A DNA stretch of 64,000 bases from NCBI GenBank assembly GCA_012934845.2, contig WNNJ02002785.1, positions 310,001 through 374,000 of the forward strand. Direction: 5' to 3'. The position numbers and the translations under genes are program-made. Positions 1 through 14,300 of the stretch are shown piece after piece (position 1 is the stretch's first letter; the number at the start of each line of letters is the position of its first letter). This DNA is from Pomphorhynchus laevis (lineage: Eukaryota; Acanthocephala; Palaeacanthocephala; Echinorhynchida; Pomphorhynchidae). The notes below the pieces were generated by a model. The model was not told the origin of the DNA and made no database searches. It saw nothing but the letters and a program-made list of their open reading frames with translations.

Positions 1-119
1 AAAAAAGGTTATTAATCTCGCACGAATCGATAACTTCACTAAGGCAATTAGGAAACACATCTGATGGAATTTGCGCCTCTACAATGCTGGTAAGAAATAA
101 GCCAGAGATTTTGCATCCG

Positions 120-2378
120 GTAACTGATACTATAATTAATAAGATGACACCAAGGTCCCGACCAATATCAAAAGATTCTGAGACAGTCACGGCTTCTATA
201 TTCTCTTTTCCCAAATATACATCTCCTAAATGTTTGGGTTAGCGCCCTGAACATCTGCAAGACATGATATCGGCTGATCATGGAAACCTTCTATCGCGTC
301 TTACGAACCTTGTAAATCAGTTGATAGGTGGACTAGCGCCTAGAGAGTTATCCGATTTCCTTGATGGTGCCGACCTGATCGCGCTAAACAAGCAATGTGA
401 AGGGATCCGACCAATTGTAGTTAGTGAAACGCTCCGTCATCTGCATTCAAAATATATATGTCAGAGGTTGCGAAAAGAATTTTCCATCACTCTTAACCCT
501 CATCAGGTCGGGGTATCAACTTCGAACGGCATGGAACTCATCATCTATGAGGCCAAACTCAAAAACAACGAGCAAATTAATAATTCAGATTGGGTGTGGC
601 TAATGGTTGATGTACGCAATGCTTTAATTCACTAAGTCGTGGTGTAATTATTCAAGCCGTCGATTGTCAATTTCCAGAGTGCTCAGCGTGGGTACTTTGG
701 TGTTATGAACGACCTTCGCATTAACGTATTATAGATCAGGAATCCTTAAATTCAGCATGCGGAGTCCAACAAGGTGATTCTTTTGGACCCGCCTTGTACT
801 CGCTTTCAATTCAACCAACCATTCAATTGCTGGTATTGAGTTCAATAAATGGTACTTGGACGATGGATTAATCGGTGGGTCGGCACGGTCCATTATCAAA
901 GTATTGTCCTACTAATCTGGTGCTTTTAGTTAATTTGCAACTTAATTGGCGGAAAACTGAGATAATAGGACAGCGGGAAGCTATTCAATTTGTACAATCG
1001 TATTTCTCTGAATCTATGGCATTGAACGAAACCATGAATGTTGTTCTACTTGGATCACTAATCGGAAATCCAGAATTCACTGCTTCTCATCTTGAATATA
1101 TGATTCTGCCGAGATTAGTGAGGGATCTTGACTTGCTTTCAGAAATTCCTGATCCGCAGATTGTTTACCTACTTTTGCGACACTGCGCCTCAGCTCGCCG
1201 TATTAACCATTTAATGCGAACAATCGATCCGTCTTCTATACACTCTGCTTTAAAACAGTTTGATAAAGCCGTAACCAACGTCCTTAACGAAGTGATAGGG
1301 ATTATACTAGATTCACGCTCACAAGTTCAAGCAAACCTTCCATTACGGATGGGCGGAATTGGAATGCGAAGTTGTCTAGTCCATGCTCTTGTTGCGTATG
1401 TAGCCAGCATCGCCAATGTTTCGAGCACCTTGGGTATTGATTCGTCTTCTTTCCAGGATATTCACAAACCTTTGAGACGTTAACCCGCTAATATCCGGAA
1501 GAACTCTTATGGATAACAGTGCTCCATACAAAAAAACCATATAAATGCAGACGATGCTTTAAAGATGCTGACGATTACGGATTTCACGGCCTTACTTGCC
1601 AATTCGGAGGATACCCAGGGATACATCATAACGGACTAAGAGACACAGTATTCCATGCAGCCGAGTCAGCAGGTTTACATGTTAAGCGTGAAGTTTTGAA
1701 TCTTGTCAGGGGTTTAAGAGAACAGTCAGCTGATATCTTCCTACACGGCGACCCACCCGAAGCAATTGACTTCGCTGTTACAAACCCTCAGCAGTCATCA
1801 TACTTGAATAAATCAAGCACGGAGGCTACTTACGCCGCGGAAGAGTACGCAATCCGCGTTAAAGAACGAAAATACCGACATACCATGGAGAAAATGCTTA
1901 AATTCTTACCCCTGCAGTTGTTGAGACCTATGGGAGATGGAACGTTGGCGGACTATGCCTAATTCGTAGAATAGTGCGCTACCTTGCAGCTCGTCGAAAC
2001 ATCCCTTATTCACGGATAGCTGAGGAATTATTTCAGCGAATATTGATCGCGCTTATGAGAGGGAATGCCAAGGCTCTCCTGAAGAGCCTCCCCGATGACG
2101 ACAACGACTGGAATGGAGTGTCTATTGATTGCAGTGAGGATCCTCAATATCCACTTTTTGCACTGCACCCCTCAACATCCATTATTGACGGATCCAACCA
2201 ACAAATATTGCTGCAACACGGAAATGAACAGAATTGCAGTAGTGGGGAACTAGGAATTTCAAATCTAGTTGGAATGATCTCAATAATTCGAACACGAATC
2301 CTGCAATATTGTATTAATAATGAAAAATGTAAGCAAGTCAAAACATCAAGAACAACAACTAGATGGTTCCAAATTTAA
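120..2378 (+). mobile_element. LINE-like reverse-transcriptase element with C-terminal nuclease-like domain, decayed
   Basis: Successive plus-strand segments match a reverse-transcriptase family common in invertebrates and fish. In order they show a finger-region block (RPEHLQDMIS, then LIALNKQCEGIRPIVVSETL), the primer-grip approach ACGVQQGDSFGPALY, a catalytic box reading WYLDDGLIGGSA in place of the usual ADD, a thumb block LRMGGIGMR, and a Cys/His segment (CRRC, HGLTCQFGG, HHNGLRD) followed by a tail like the PD-(D/E)XK-type domain of this family. The frame shifts several times, so the copy is dead. It is antisense to RyR. The left end lies at or beyond the window edge. The exact clade name is not certain to me. 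Confidence 0.8.
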
Positions 2379-2380
2379 TC

Positions 2381-3104
2381 ACAGTGTTATGTCATCAAGT
2401 GAATTTCTGGCATCAATTTGAGCAAGATATGCAACTGATTTTGATGATTGTTTCCGAAATAATACTTCAAAATTAGCACATTCAAGCATTTTTTCCTAAA
2501 AGCATAGCTTCAGATGCTATAGTGGGTATGTCAACAGGACACATTACCGGTAAATATGTAAAAATCGAAGATCACCTCTGACCAAGATCACATAACACAC
2601 TTGGCTGGATAAAGAAATTTGGTGCCGATTTTTATAAACAAACAGGCGTTCAGTATACGTGCAAATAAATGAATTTTAAGAAATACACTGTTATTGCGTG
2701 CCAATTATATTGTTTAAATTAATTTAAAGTAATACACTATTATCGCGTACCAATAAAATTCTTTAAATTAATTTTAATTAATAAAATTAAACTGTTACAC
2801 TTTTATTGAATATAAAAGTGTATATAAAACATTATATGAACATTTATAACATATATAAATGTTCTAAATTCGATTGAATATAATTAATAAATTTATTATT
2901 TTTTATTTATTAAAATATAAATGTTCTAAATACGATTTTTTATTGAAACGGATTTAAAATGCATATCTACATATATCATCCATGAATGTTTAGATGATTT
3001 TTAAGTAATAAATAATTACTACAATTAATTAAAGATATGAATGAATGTTCTTCAATTGAAATGGATATAAAAGAGAGAAAACTTTTGAGAAGATATATAG
3101 TATA
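2381..3104. other. AT-rich spacer
   Basis: No exon of the RyR series and no recognisable domain. A short non-repetitive stretch (about 2,490-2,660) may be the tail of the preceding element. The rest is AT-rich. Confidence 0.5.
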
Positions 3105-3291
3105 AAAATTAAACTAATCAATTCAGCTAACTGAGTCTACGTGTTCAATAAATAATAATAATTTATTTTATTTAAAAAAAATATTGAAATTATAAATAAA
3201 AGTCAATTTTTATAAATTGACTAATAAATAGCAGACGTTGTATCAGAATAAGAATTAGAGGTCATCAGGAGGAACTGCTATGTTATAAGGT
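3105..3291 (+). repeat. Fragment of dispersed terminal-inverted-repeat family
   Basis: Contains the family end CAGCTAACTGAGTCTACG near 3,128 and the internal block GTCATCAGGAGGAACTGCTATG near 3,260. Both recur at 12.3-12.7, 43.1-43.6 and 61.6-62.7 kb. It stops abruptly at about 3,290 where a Penelope-like piece begins. Confidence 0.65.
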
Positions 3292-4680
3292 TTGGTGTTG
3301 TTTTAATGTTCATATCTAGATATATACCTTCTTTATCATTAATATTGGTTTTATTAAGAAAAAGGCTACCTGAATAAATTTGTTCGCTTATTGAATAAAA
3401 ATTATTAGAATTAAATACACATATATCATCAACGTATCGAAACGTATATTTCATATCTTTATATAATTTAGATTTATTTTTACACAATTATGGTCAAATA
3501 AAGCTTAAAAATAAGTCGGTTATAATTGAGATATTATTACTTCTCATTGGAACACCTCTTATATGTCTAAATATTGATGTCCCTACTTTTAAATAATTTT
3601 GATTTATCAAAAAATTAAAGGATTCTATTAATTCAATTGTATCTATATATTTATATTTATTTGATGGTTTAATTTTTATTAGATATTAATAAGATTAATA
3701 TCTTACATATATCTTTAATATATATTTATTCCGAATAGAAGATTAATTAAATTTTTTAACGCTTCTTTAATATCTACTAAATCTAGATTTGTATAAAGCG
3801 TACTAAAATCGTACGTATTTATATTCTGAAAATTTATTCCTTTTGTGTGTTCTAAAAATTCTTTTGTAGAATTAATACTGAAATAGTGTTTTATACCAGT
3901 ATTAATTTCGATTACCTTGCAATATTTTTTAAAATGTGTGCACTTAAAATTTAAAATATCTGGATCCATAAAATATAAATCTATATTGAGAAACTTAAAA
4001 AAATATAAAAACTGATAGTTTTGCCGGTAATAAAGGGGAATGTTATCACTTATCGGTTATTTAGAAATAAAATTCAAAATATCTGGATCCATAAAATATA
4101 AATCTATATTGAGAAACATATACAATGTATCGAAACATATATTTCATATATTTATATCGTTTAGATTTAGTTTTTACACAGTTATGAACAAATTCATATT
4201 CTATAAAGCTTAAAAACAAGTCAGCTATAATTGGGCTACTATTACCACCCATTGGAACACCTTTTACTTGTCTCAATATAGATGTCTTTACCTTTAAATA
4301 ATTTTGATTTATCAAAATATTTAAGGATTCTATTAATTCAATTTTATCCATATATTTATATTTACTTAATGGTTTAATTTTTGTTAGATAGGCGTTATAA
4401 TTATTATAACATATATATGTATATCTTTTTCCGAATATAAGGTTAATTAATTTTACTAACGCTTCTTTAATATCTACTAAATCTAGATTTGTATAAAGCG
4501 TACTAAAATCGTATGTATTTATATTTTGAAAATTTATTCCTTTTGTCTGTTCTAAAAATTCTTTTGTAGAATTATTACTGAAATAGTGTTTTATACCAGT
4601 ATGAATTTCGATTACCCTACAATGTTTCTTGAAGTGTGTTTTAATTACTTTAAGTATTTTATTCATATAAATAGAAAGTG
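3292..4680 (-). mobile_element. Penelope-like element, two partial RT copies head to tail
   Basis: Two partial copies of one reverse transcriptase lie in tandem on the minus strand. The upstream one (about 4,061-4,666) reads TYDFSTLYTNLDLVDIKEAL, then VKGVPMGGNSSPIIADLF. The downstream one (about 3,280-3,990) repeats the FSTLYTNLDLVDIKEAL block and continues to the catalytic FRYVDDICVFNSNNF. This RT signature, with GVPMG and RYVDD, is typical of Penelope-like elements. A block including TATCTGGATCCATAAAATA occurs at both 3,957 and 4,079, at the junction of the copies. Partial tandem copies are usual for the family. The element is in the sense direction of RyR and just downstream of its last exon in the window. 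No GIY-YIG domain was seen here, and neither copy looks whole. Confidence 0.85.
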
Positions 4681-4888
4681 GTTTTAATGTACATTATAAA
4701 GCACAACATATATACCTAAGTTTATTATATTTTTATGTAATTTTGGATTCCAATATAATTTATTATATATTAAAAAATATATTCGTTATAATAATTCATA
4801 TAAAAAAATATAAAATAATAATTTTTAATAATTATTAATTATATCATTCCTTATATTATTAATAATTAATTAAAAAATGAAAGCATAC

Positions 4889-5387
4889 TTTTGTTTTGAA
4901 TTGTTGTTTGGATCAGTGTCAATACATGTGGCTGTGTTAGTGCATTTCATTTCAGAAATATCAAAATATTGACATGGACTAAACGATGAATGTGCCCATC
5001 CTACGAAAATTTGAGATAGATCTTGTCCAGGAAAAATTCGCAGAGAGAAGCAATAATCAGATATTGTATTGATGATATTCTTAAGTATGTCCATGCTAAG
5101 ACATGATCTCTCTATTAAATCTTCCTCGCCAGTCATTCTTCTATTGACGATTCTTGTTTTGTCTTTGCTAAGCTGTTGCTTTTGTGAATTGTCGTTGTTA
5201 GTGTGTGTCATAACTAATGAGGGTTTGGCAGACGGTTTTTCCTTTGAAATAAGGCTAAATATTGTACGTTTCTTGCTTTCACTTCTTTTGCTCGTAGTGT
5301 TTAATCTTGCAGAAGATGATAAATTTTTTCGTAAAATCGACGGCGTCTCAATATTTTGACGATCCTTTACAAGCTCGTATTCGTTGC
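4889..5387 (-). CDS. RyR: RyR exon: linker and start of SPRY3
   Basis: The largest exon found (499 bp, enters after one base of a codon, leaves after two). The first about 100 residues are a basic, Ser/Thr/Lys-rich linker with no conserved motif. The end reads [20 protein letters not shown] then VGWAHSSF, the opening of the third SPRY domain (family pattern YYFSVRIFPGQDP..VYVGW). The acceptor is ...GATATAG and the donor GTATGC. The next exon is not visible; the remaining 4.9 kb to the left is repeat and mobile DNA. Confidence 0.88.
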
Positions 5388-8300
5388 CTATATCAAAAAA
5401 AATATTTTAAATGTTAAACTTTCAAATTTGATTGTTTCACAAATCTACAGATAACAAAACGATGATATACGTCAACTTCAAAGACTGAATGCTTAAAACA
5501 TATAAATCATATAATGGTATGTTATATAACATTTTTCCATTAAGTTCATGATTGCTCGGTTTGTTGTCGTTACAATTAGATAATTGCAATCACTAATAAT
5601 TAGATAATTGATCCCTTTTCTGGTCAATATATTCATAGGAAAATGGATAAATTTAATTTACTGTTACCCAATTTATTTATTTTTTGCATTTTATAAAAAT
5701 TAATTTATAAAAATTTGTATTAAATTTTTATGGATTAAAAATCAATTTTTAATAATCAATTTTAGTAATTTTCTGGAGATGCTAACAGAAGTTAGCGAAA
5801 TATCAAAAATAATTTCTTCTTTTCTTTGATCCAGCTCCAATAATTCTTTATCAATAATGGATCATTATCAACTATTTAAAATATTTATTACTAGTTGTTT
5901 TGCCAATTATAATAATTTAATAATTGATCATTCAACAAATTATAATCCGTCGCACATTTGTTGCTTTCTCAAATCGATATTTTAAGTTACATGCAAACGC
6001 ATTTATTTTGAGTAACCTATTGTATAGTTTTGAATGCACGTATCCGAGATTTAAGGGCGAGGTAACTCAACTAGTGAATGTGCCTCCCCAAGCAACAAAG
6101 TTGATTCTTGCACTCAAACACCTTCATTACGACGAGTGGTTGCAGGCACTTAATATGAATCCTGTGAATGAGTTATCTGTGACCTATGTCTTACTTAAAA
6201 AGCTTTACAGACCGAAGCCATGTGCTAAGAAAGTTATTTATTGTTCGTTCCGGTAATGGATTACAGATATAATAGAAATAATATATTGAGATGTATTATA
6301 TTACCGATATGATATAGTGAGAAACCGATGTATTTATTGTTGTTTTGCCAATTCTAAAAAATTAAAAAATTGATCATTTAACAAATTATAATATCGAGCA
6401 CAATATTTTTTACTTAATAAAAATAAATATAAGTTGTGCGCTGTCTGACAGTGCACACATTAAAAGTCAAATGTTAAAATATATTTTCAAAAGAGCTGAA
6501 ATTCTAAAAGTTAAAAATAAAATTCTATGAAGCATACTCGATCGATAAGCTTGGTTTTGTGGTTTTGAATCAGCAATGGCCTTTTCTTTGTCAGCTAATA
6601 ATGAACTTCTAAATTAAACATACAAGCAAAATCAAATTGTTTTCAATAAGTACCTGGGTTGAAATACATCAGCGCATTTTAGTGGCAGATTAAGGCGTAT
6701 AACGATAAAATCATTTTGATCTTGATTAGCAATAGATTTTACAGCAATTTTAAGCAGTGGAGGACAATTGCGACTGAAAACAAAATTGCTATCAAAATAG
6801 TATATTTTATATTTGTAATAAAAAATTATATGATAATATAATTTTATGATATTACAATTTTATATTTTTTAATATTATTATATGATAATATAATATTTTT
6901 ATTCAATGATAATGTAATGTTGCTTTGTATTACTCAATTTTATATTGTGAATTTTCTATGTTTCAAGTAAAAAATAGATTCCATTTATTATTACATAATT
7001 TCATTTGTTGTAATTTTTCTCGACTTTATTTGCATCGTTCACAGACTAATTACATAATTTGTATAAAATTTGTTTTCAAATTTTATAATCTAGTAATTAA
7101 CAAATGGCATATGCGGTTTTAAGAAACTACGATATTTAGTAATTTATTGTAACTAATCATTTTGCAATAAATTCATTTTCACAATTTTTATGAAATTCAT
7201 TTTTTAGTAAATTCGTGAAAATAATTTATTGTTTATAAATCAATTATTATCAACCAATTCCAATCGTATACTCTTTCGATTGATAAAAACTGTTGAAAGT
7301 TTCTTGACACTAACATCACTGACTGAAGTATCGATAACTCAGCATCATATAAATACGATATTTAGTAATTTATTGTAACTAATCATTTTGCAATAAATTC
7401 ATTTTCACAATTTTTATGAAATTCATTTTTTAGTAAATTCGTGAAAATAATTTATTGTTTATAAATCAATTATTATCAACCAATTCCAATCGTATACTAC
7501 TCTTTCGATTGATAAAAACCCTTGAAAGTTCCTTTACACTAACATCACTGACTGAAGTATCGATAACTCAGCATCAAATAAATGGGATGTGATGCATAGT
7601 ATAATTTCCGCAATAGCACAAAAGCCACTATGACATAACTTATTGCTCAATTGGCGACTAACTTCTTTAGAATCAATTTATAAATCGATTGTTTACTTAT
7701 TGATTTATTAGTTCCAAATTAATGGAGCAATTGAAGTTTTTTTCAAAGTCGAATTTTTAACAGCTAAATGTTATCATCAGGATAAAAACACATATCACTT
7801 TGAAGTGATGGAAGCATTACTTATTTGGTAGACGGTGTAAATTGATAACAGATCAGCAGCGTATGTTTATGGTTTCAAAGAGACAACAAAAGCAAAATCG
7901 AGAAATTTACACAATAGAGATTCCAAGATGATATAATATACAAACCGGGCCCTGTAAATTTAACAGCTGATGCAGTTTCCAGAATCTACAAATTATCACC
8001 AGTCTTTAAAGCCATTTATGCTATCCTGTAATTTTCAGACTCTCACACTATGTAAGTAGTACTAATCTTTCTTGTGATCAAATTTTGCCCAATCTTTCCT
8101 GATCCATTCAAAAGACCTGCTTTATTTAACATCTCGAACCTTTTCTATTATGTATAGTTGACGAGTTTTTAAGTTTCTTTGATACACCGTGTCAGCAAAG
8201 GGCATATATTTTAACATATCGTCGTTAGATCAGCTTTTTTGTACTTTGAAATCCTTTTAATTTCGACTTTCATATGTTTAATTTTGTGATAGGCTATACA

Positions 8301-11300
8301 TTTAAACGTATGTGTATGATGTTAATATAGAGACCGTTAATTGTTTCCGCGTCAGCGAAAGGGTACTTCAGAGTAGATTGAACAATAGTAGGCATTTGAT
8401 ACCGATGGTTGTGAAGTGTGGACGCATTTAACGATTCCGAATATTAATGGAGCGAGTGAAGCTTGTATATATTTATTTCAAAGTCGGATTTTTTATAGTT
8501 AACTGATATTAGCATAAGGACAAAATTGTCGTGAAAATTTAGCTAATATTACCAAAATTTCAGTTTTTGATATTAACGGCATTGATATTCGATTAATAAA
8601 TATACTCATTGACGTATATTGTGTGTAATCGATGTTTTTGCTAACTTTTCTTTTTCTCTATAATTCGATGTTATCAGTTGATGATTGTGAACTAAAATCC
8701 TAATAAATAAAATTATCTGAGTTTTCTGAATCCAACAAAGCATTCACAATTGTATAAATAATAGTTATTTTAGCCATATGTTTCGAATAACGTTTACGAT
8801 TGGCAGGACTTTGCAAAATGACAGTTTTTCCTCAATGATAATATTTCGAGTTGGGCATGCATGCCGTTCATAACTTGTACCTTCGAAGAATGCACTAGTA
8901 ACAGCTGTGGATATTATATAATCAATTGTGACTACTGAAAATGACGCTGATTCTATGAATGTTCATAACGTTCTAGCTTTTTAAACACCCGCGTATAATC
9001 CAGAATTGAACAACATCGCAATAAATAGTGAGTGGTATAACAAGGAAGATAACATGTTTGAGCGAGAGATCAAATTATGTGTAAAATGGTTCAGTCGGAG
9101 GGCGGCTCGCTGATGCGGCCAAAAGGCTTAGATCCATATGGACCTGTGGGCGTGACAATGTTGAGATTAACTAGAGATCAAGTTATGTGTAAAATGTCTA
9201 TTTATTAAAATAATTTAATTGTGAGCATACGAGTATAAAGCCTTATCAAGACCAACTCCCAAATTAAATTAGTTTATTTTGTCACACATCCACAATCTAT
9301 AGGATATATAATTGAAAATTATACCTGCTCAAGTGCATTTAACTCAATGGAAAACATTCGATAATCTTAAACATTTGTAAATGCTAAGTCATTCTGCCGA
9401 ATCTGAATTATTCCTGAAACCACAAACGTGTAATGTTTATAGTTGAGAACTTACATGTCTCAATGACATGTAATTAGAAACTATACACCATTGAACGACT
9501 TCGCCAACTTGAAAATACATCAGATAAGTTTAAAATTTTTATACGCTAACTGCCGACTCTAACTTATTCATATTCACTTTCATGAATCTAACCGAACTAT
9601 GCTTTTAGCAATCTTCTAAAAATCCGCAAACGCGTTTTGAGTATATATAACATGCAAATGCAATCTATTGATTTCATGTTACCTGCAATTTTCGCTGATA
9701 AAACCTTGAAATACGTGTTTCATAAGTTTTTAAGTTATCTAGACATCTTTAAATCGCTCTAAATCATAGAGCTCTAAAGCAAAGATACTAATTCATATAA
9801 TTACAGACCAAGCATTTGCACCAATCGATATTAATAAATATATAAATACTTAACTCACTTTATTAATTTATGAATCAATAAACAATCGATTTACAGATTT
9901 ATTATATAAAATTGTTATTATTTTATTTAAACATTTAGTTTTTATTGTATTCACAATTTATTGATTAATAAATTGATCAATGATTAATAAAAACAATGAA
10001 AACGTTTTAAATTATTATTTTATTAATCATTTAAGAAAATAATTAATAAATTTTTGAATTACCTTGCACTAGTTTTAACAACATCGATAATTGAATTATC
10101 ATGAGTCGCATTTGAAAATTGCGGGATTCTATTTGTATACCAAAAAGTCACTGGTCGACACATATTACTAAAATAAGAGCACAATTTTTAAAGAATAGTT
10201 ATTAATCAAAAAGAAACTAGTTAATAAATTTCTTTGATCAGTAACAATTCATATCAAATTAGTAAGAATATATAAATAAATAAATGAGTTTCATTTATAA
10301 ATAAATGAAACTTAAAATATTATCATATTATTGATAAATTCGATAGTATTAAAAGGATAATATATCCGAAGACATTAGTGGTATTCAACAAAATATAAAA
10401 TAAAAATTAATTATTTATATGATGTACTGATTCAATTTAAAGCAAATTCAATCATTTCAAAATTGAATGAATATTGAATATTGAACATTTTATGAATATT
10501 GAATTGCACTAAGATAAAATTGAGTAAAATAAAATTGAGTAACGTCGTTATGTTAGCTTAAAAACATTAACAAATAAATGGCGATTTATTTTAATAATTG
10601 TTATCAGCGATTAAATGTGGACTAAAATACAAAGTTTTGAATAAGTATATTGAATATTTGAAGATTTGAAGATTTGAATATTTTGAATATTTTGAATATT
10701 TGAAGATTTGAATATTTGAATATTTGAAGATTTGAATATTTGAATATTTTCAATCAACGATATGGTTGTTCTTGTTTTCTATTTATCAATTGCTGAATCC
10801 GTAGCTCTAACTTTGATAATGTCAGTCTCATGTGATTGCTGAATTCAAGTATGTTCCTCGACTTCGTTTTTAATAGAGTTAAAGTAGAGGCCTCAAATAT
10901 TGTTTTGGCTCCGAAGTTTGACCGAACATCTATAAGTCTCTTAATTCATCGTATATATAATTAATTCATCGTAATAAATGATTAATTTGTTTAATTTACT
11001 CTCATAAATTATTAAAATTTATAATTATTGATTAATTATTAATAAATAATTATTAATAAATAATTAATTTTTTAATTTATTTTCAAAATTGCAAAAATAA
11101 TTGAAAGTAATATGAAAATAATAAGACAGTATCGCATCAAAAATATTTAAATGATTTGAATTTCGGACAAGAACTATTTATTCATTATTTTCATGAGCTG
11201 AACGATATTGTTAAACACAGATAAAACGAAAAAGAAATGATCAAAATTTAATTGCAATTAAATTTTAATTCTTTATTAAAAGCTTTAAACCAGGTAAATT

Positions 11301-14300
11301 CTTTTGCATAAACGCATTTTACATATTATTAACGTATTTAGAAGTACACATTTAATAATAGTACATTATAATATATTTATATAATGTAATATATTACATT
11401 ATAATATTCATTATAATTTTGCGTTTTTCATCAACTCCAAATTTTTTATAAAAAAATCTTTTAGTATAAAAGATAATGATAGGCGATTCGATACTGATTA
11501 GCTATATAACTAACTATTGCCTTTCCTTGAAAATAAGATATCTTGTTCCCTCTAAAATAAGATAGTGTATGTCTTATTTTGAATGGAATTTAGCTCCCCT
11601 ATTTTGAGTGTTTTGTAAATTGTATACCCTAATGTTTAAAAATACAAATGATTACATAAGAAGTTACGATGCTAAATTCAAATTCGTTGTAATCAAGGCT
11701 TTCGAATCTAAGAATTAATATGGATTAAGTAAAACCAAAACAGAAGTAGCACCTAATCGTTCTATCACACTCAAAATGTCAAGTATTGGATTGGTCCAAA
11801 AAGATAAACTTTTTTTAACCTTACAAAACGGCAATAAGTCTTTTATACAATGACGTAAATTTGGAAGAGCAGGAAGATTTACTATACATAAAGAAATTTG
11901 CGAGAGGATAAGTATTTATTAGCAAAATTGATTAACTTCGTCAATAAAAATTAAATAAAAATTTTTTAAATGAACTAAATTAACATTAAATTGGAAAACA
12001 ACCTTTATCAGCACATAAAAGTTTCATATTAATACCAATCGTGGGGGCAAATTGCAAGTTTATTAAAGACAATTACCTTTTTTCTAATCTACAAAACATA
12101 CATAATAATATCAATAAGAATATATTTGCTGATGTGAATAAAACAGGCACAATGAAGTGAAGAGATTTGAGGATAGAAAAAATACGAGCACCTTAATATA
12201 TATAGTTTTTATAGCACAAGTGAATGGAATCTATTTTGTAATGTGCCTATAATTAGATCATTTCACCAATTTTACGGTGATCGAATTAATGAATGATGAC
12301 AGAAAGAAGGTGAAAAAAACGAAAATAAATCAAATCAGCTAACTGAGTCTACTCATTTAATATAATTATAAAAAAACACAATAATGATGCTAAATCAAAA
12401 TTTAATAATTAAATAATTGTTAAGATTTTTTATAATTTAAATAAAGTTAAAATAAAAAAATTGAAATTTAAAATAAAAGTCATTTTTATGAATTGACTAA
12501 TAAATAACAGACATTGTATCAGAATAAGGATTAGAGGTCATTAGGAGGAACTGATATGCTATCAGGTTCCTGGCCCTAAGTCTTCTACCCGACATAGCAG
12601 AGGGGCCAAATACGTGTGAAAGACTTATTTCTTGATTATATAGTATCTTATTCTAATACAAAGTATATTATTTATTATCCATCCATAAACATTTTCCACG
12701 AATGATTTTAAATTTATTTTTAATAATATTGTGCTGATTTATATTTCATTTTCTGCTTGATTTTATTTTAAAGTAACCTAGTTTAAAAAATGCATCTATT
12801 AAATTATTTAAATGATTTTGAAGAAAACCATATCGCTACAAATTGTTGCAATTCTTAAAATTTCATTTTATGGACAGATCACAGGTATGTTACGATTTTA
12901 TAAAAAATATCTAAATAATTGATTAAAGAGTTTTGATGTTTGTTAAATATTGGGAGAGGTACGAATACAGATAAATTAAATAAACCATTAAAAATATTTT
13001 AGGGAGAAAATAGCAATACAACGATAAGTACTTGTATATTAAATTTATTTTATAATAAAGCACTTAACTGATTTACCTAATGCACCAGTTTTAATAGGAA
13101 ACTAAATTCTTTTTTGTTCGATTGCATTCAACATAATATTAGCATTGCTCTTTTATGTTATATTAACCAGAACATGCTTACATTTGTCAAAATCAGAGTT
13201 TAAAATGTAGTATTTAAAAGTGTTTTATAAAATCGGTTGCTATTATTCGTAACCGATTGCGAACATACGACCTTTTGTATGAGAACATACAACTAGATAA
13301 CTTTTAAATTTTTACTCAATGAATTGATCGTTAATTAATCTTTATTAGTATTTTTTAATAAATAATTATTGGAGCTGGATCAAAGAAAAAAACAGAAAAC
13401 TTTCTTTAACTTTCTGAGAAAACAGGAAGTTAAAGAAATTAACTAAATTTCAGATGGTTTGTCAAAGTGGCATAACCGAATATCATTATTCCGGTTATTG
13501 ATTTTAATAATATGTAAGATATATATTATCAAACTAATTATTTCGATAATTGACAGTCACATGATTGAGAATTATGAATTAATAAAATTATGAATTAATA
13601 AATTTATGAATTAAATTAATTATTAATTAAATTAATTATAAATAATTATTGGAGCTGAAACAAAAAAAAAGAAATTATTTTTGATATTTCGCTAACTTCT
13701 ATTAGCATCTTCAGAAAATTACTGTAATTTATTGTAATTTAATGTCTATTATATATAACATATAATTTTATGTCAAGTAAATATAAATATATGAATATAC
13801 TTGAATTAATTACCTATCTTCACTATTCTGGTTCCTTCCTCAACTTTTGGATCAAGTTTGGACCTTGCACTTTTCGAGAGTTACTACGAATAAGCATTGA
13901 CAGACAAGTGTGTGATACTAACAAACCACTGTTGTCGTTAGTTGCAGAGAAGTTTTGATCATTAATATGTTCTTGAGACTTGTAGTGTAAGAAGTAAATG
14001 GGTTAGCTGTTGTGTGTGCTTGTGCACCCAGCACTTGCTCGGAATACGTGGCTTATGTTGATGATGTTCAGGATTTAGTTGATAGTAAATCTGCGGGTTA
14101 TTCTCTATTGCTCATATTGACAATGACTGTACTACTGAAAGGAAATTGTGGGGAGGAACGGAACCCCTAATCTGAACGGAAGTGGTGTTGAGTTGTTGAA
14201 TTTTTTTCGTAACAATGTGTCAGTAACTAGCACCATTTTTGAACATAAAGATATCCGCTGATGCACATGACATCAGGATACTCTTAGTAAACGATCAATG

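Larger units (their letters stand above)
8055..11640. other. Long intron stretch without recognisable genes
   Basis: Mostly AT-rich unique-looking sequence. Two GC-richer snippets share CG(T/C)GTCAGC(A/G)AAGGG near 8,190 and 8,350, which suggests a short diverged repeat. See the separate entries at 9,064 and 10,630. No RyR exon was found on the minus strand. Confidence 0.45.
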
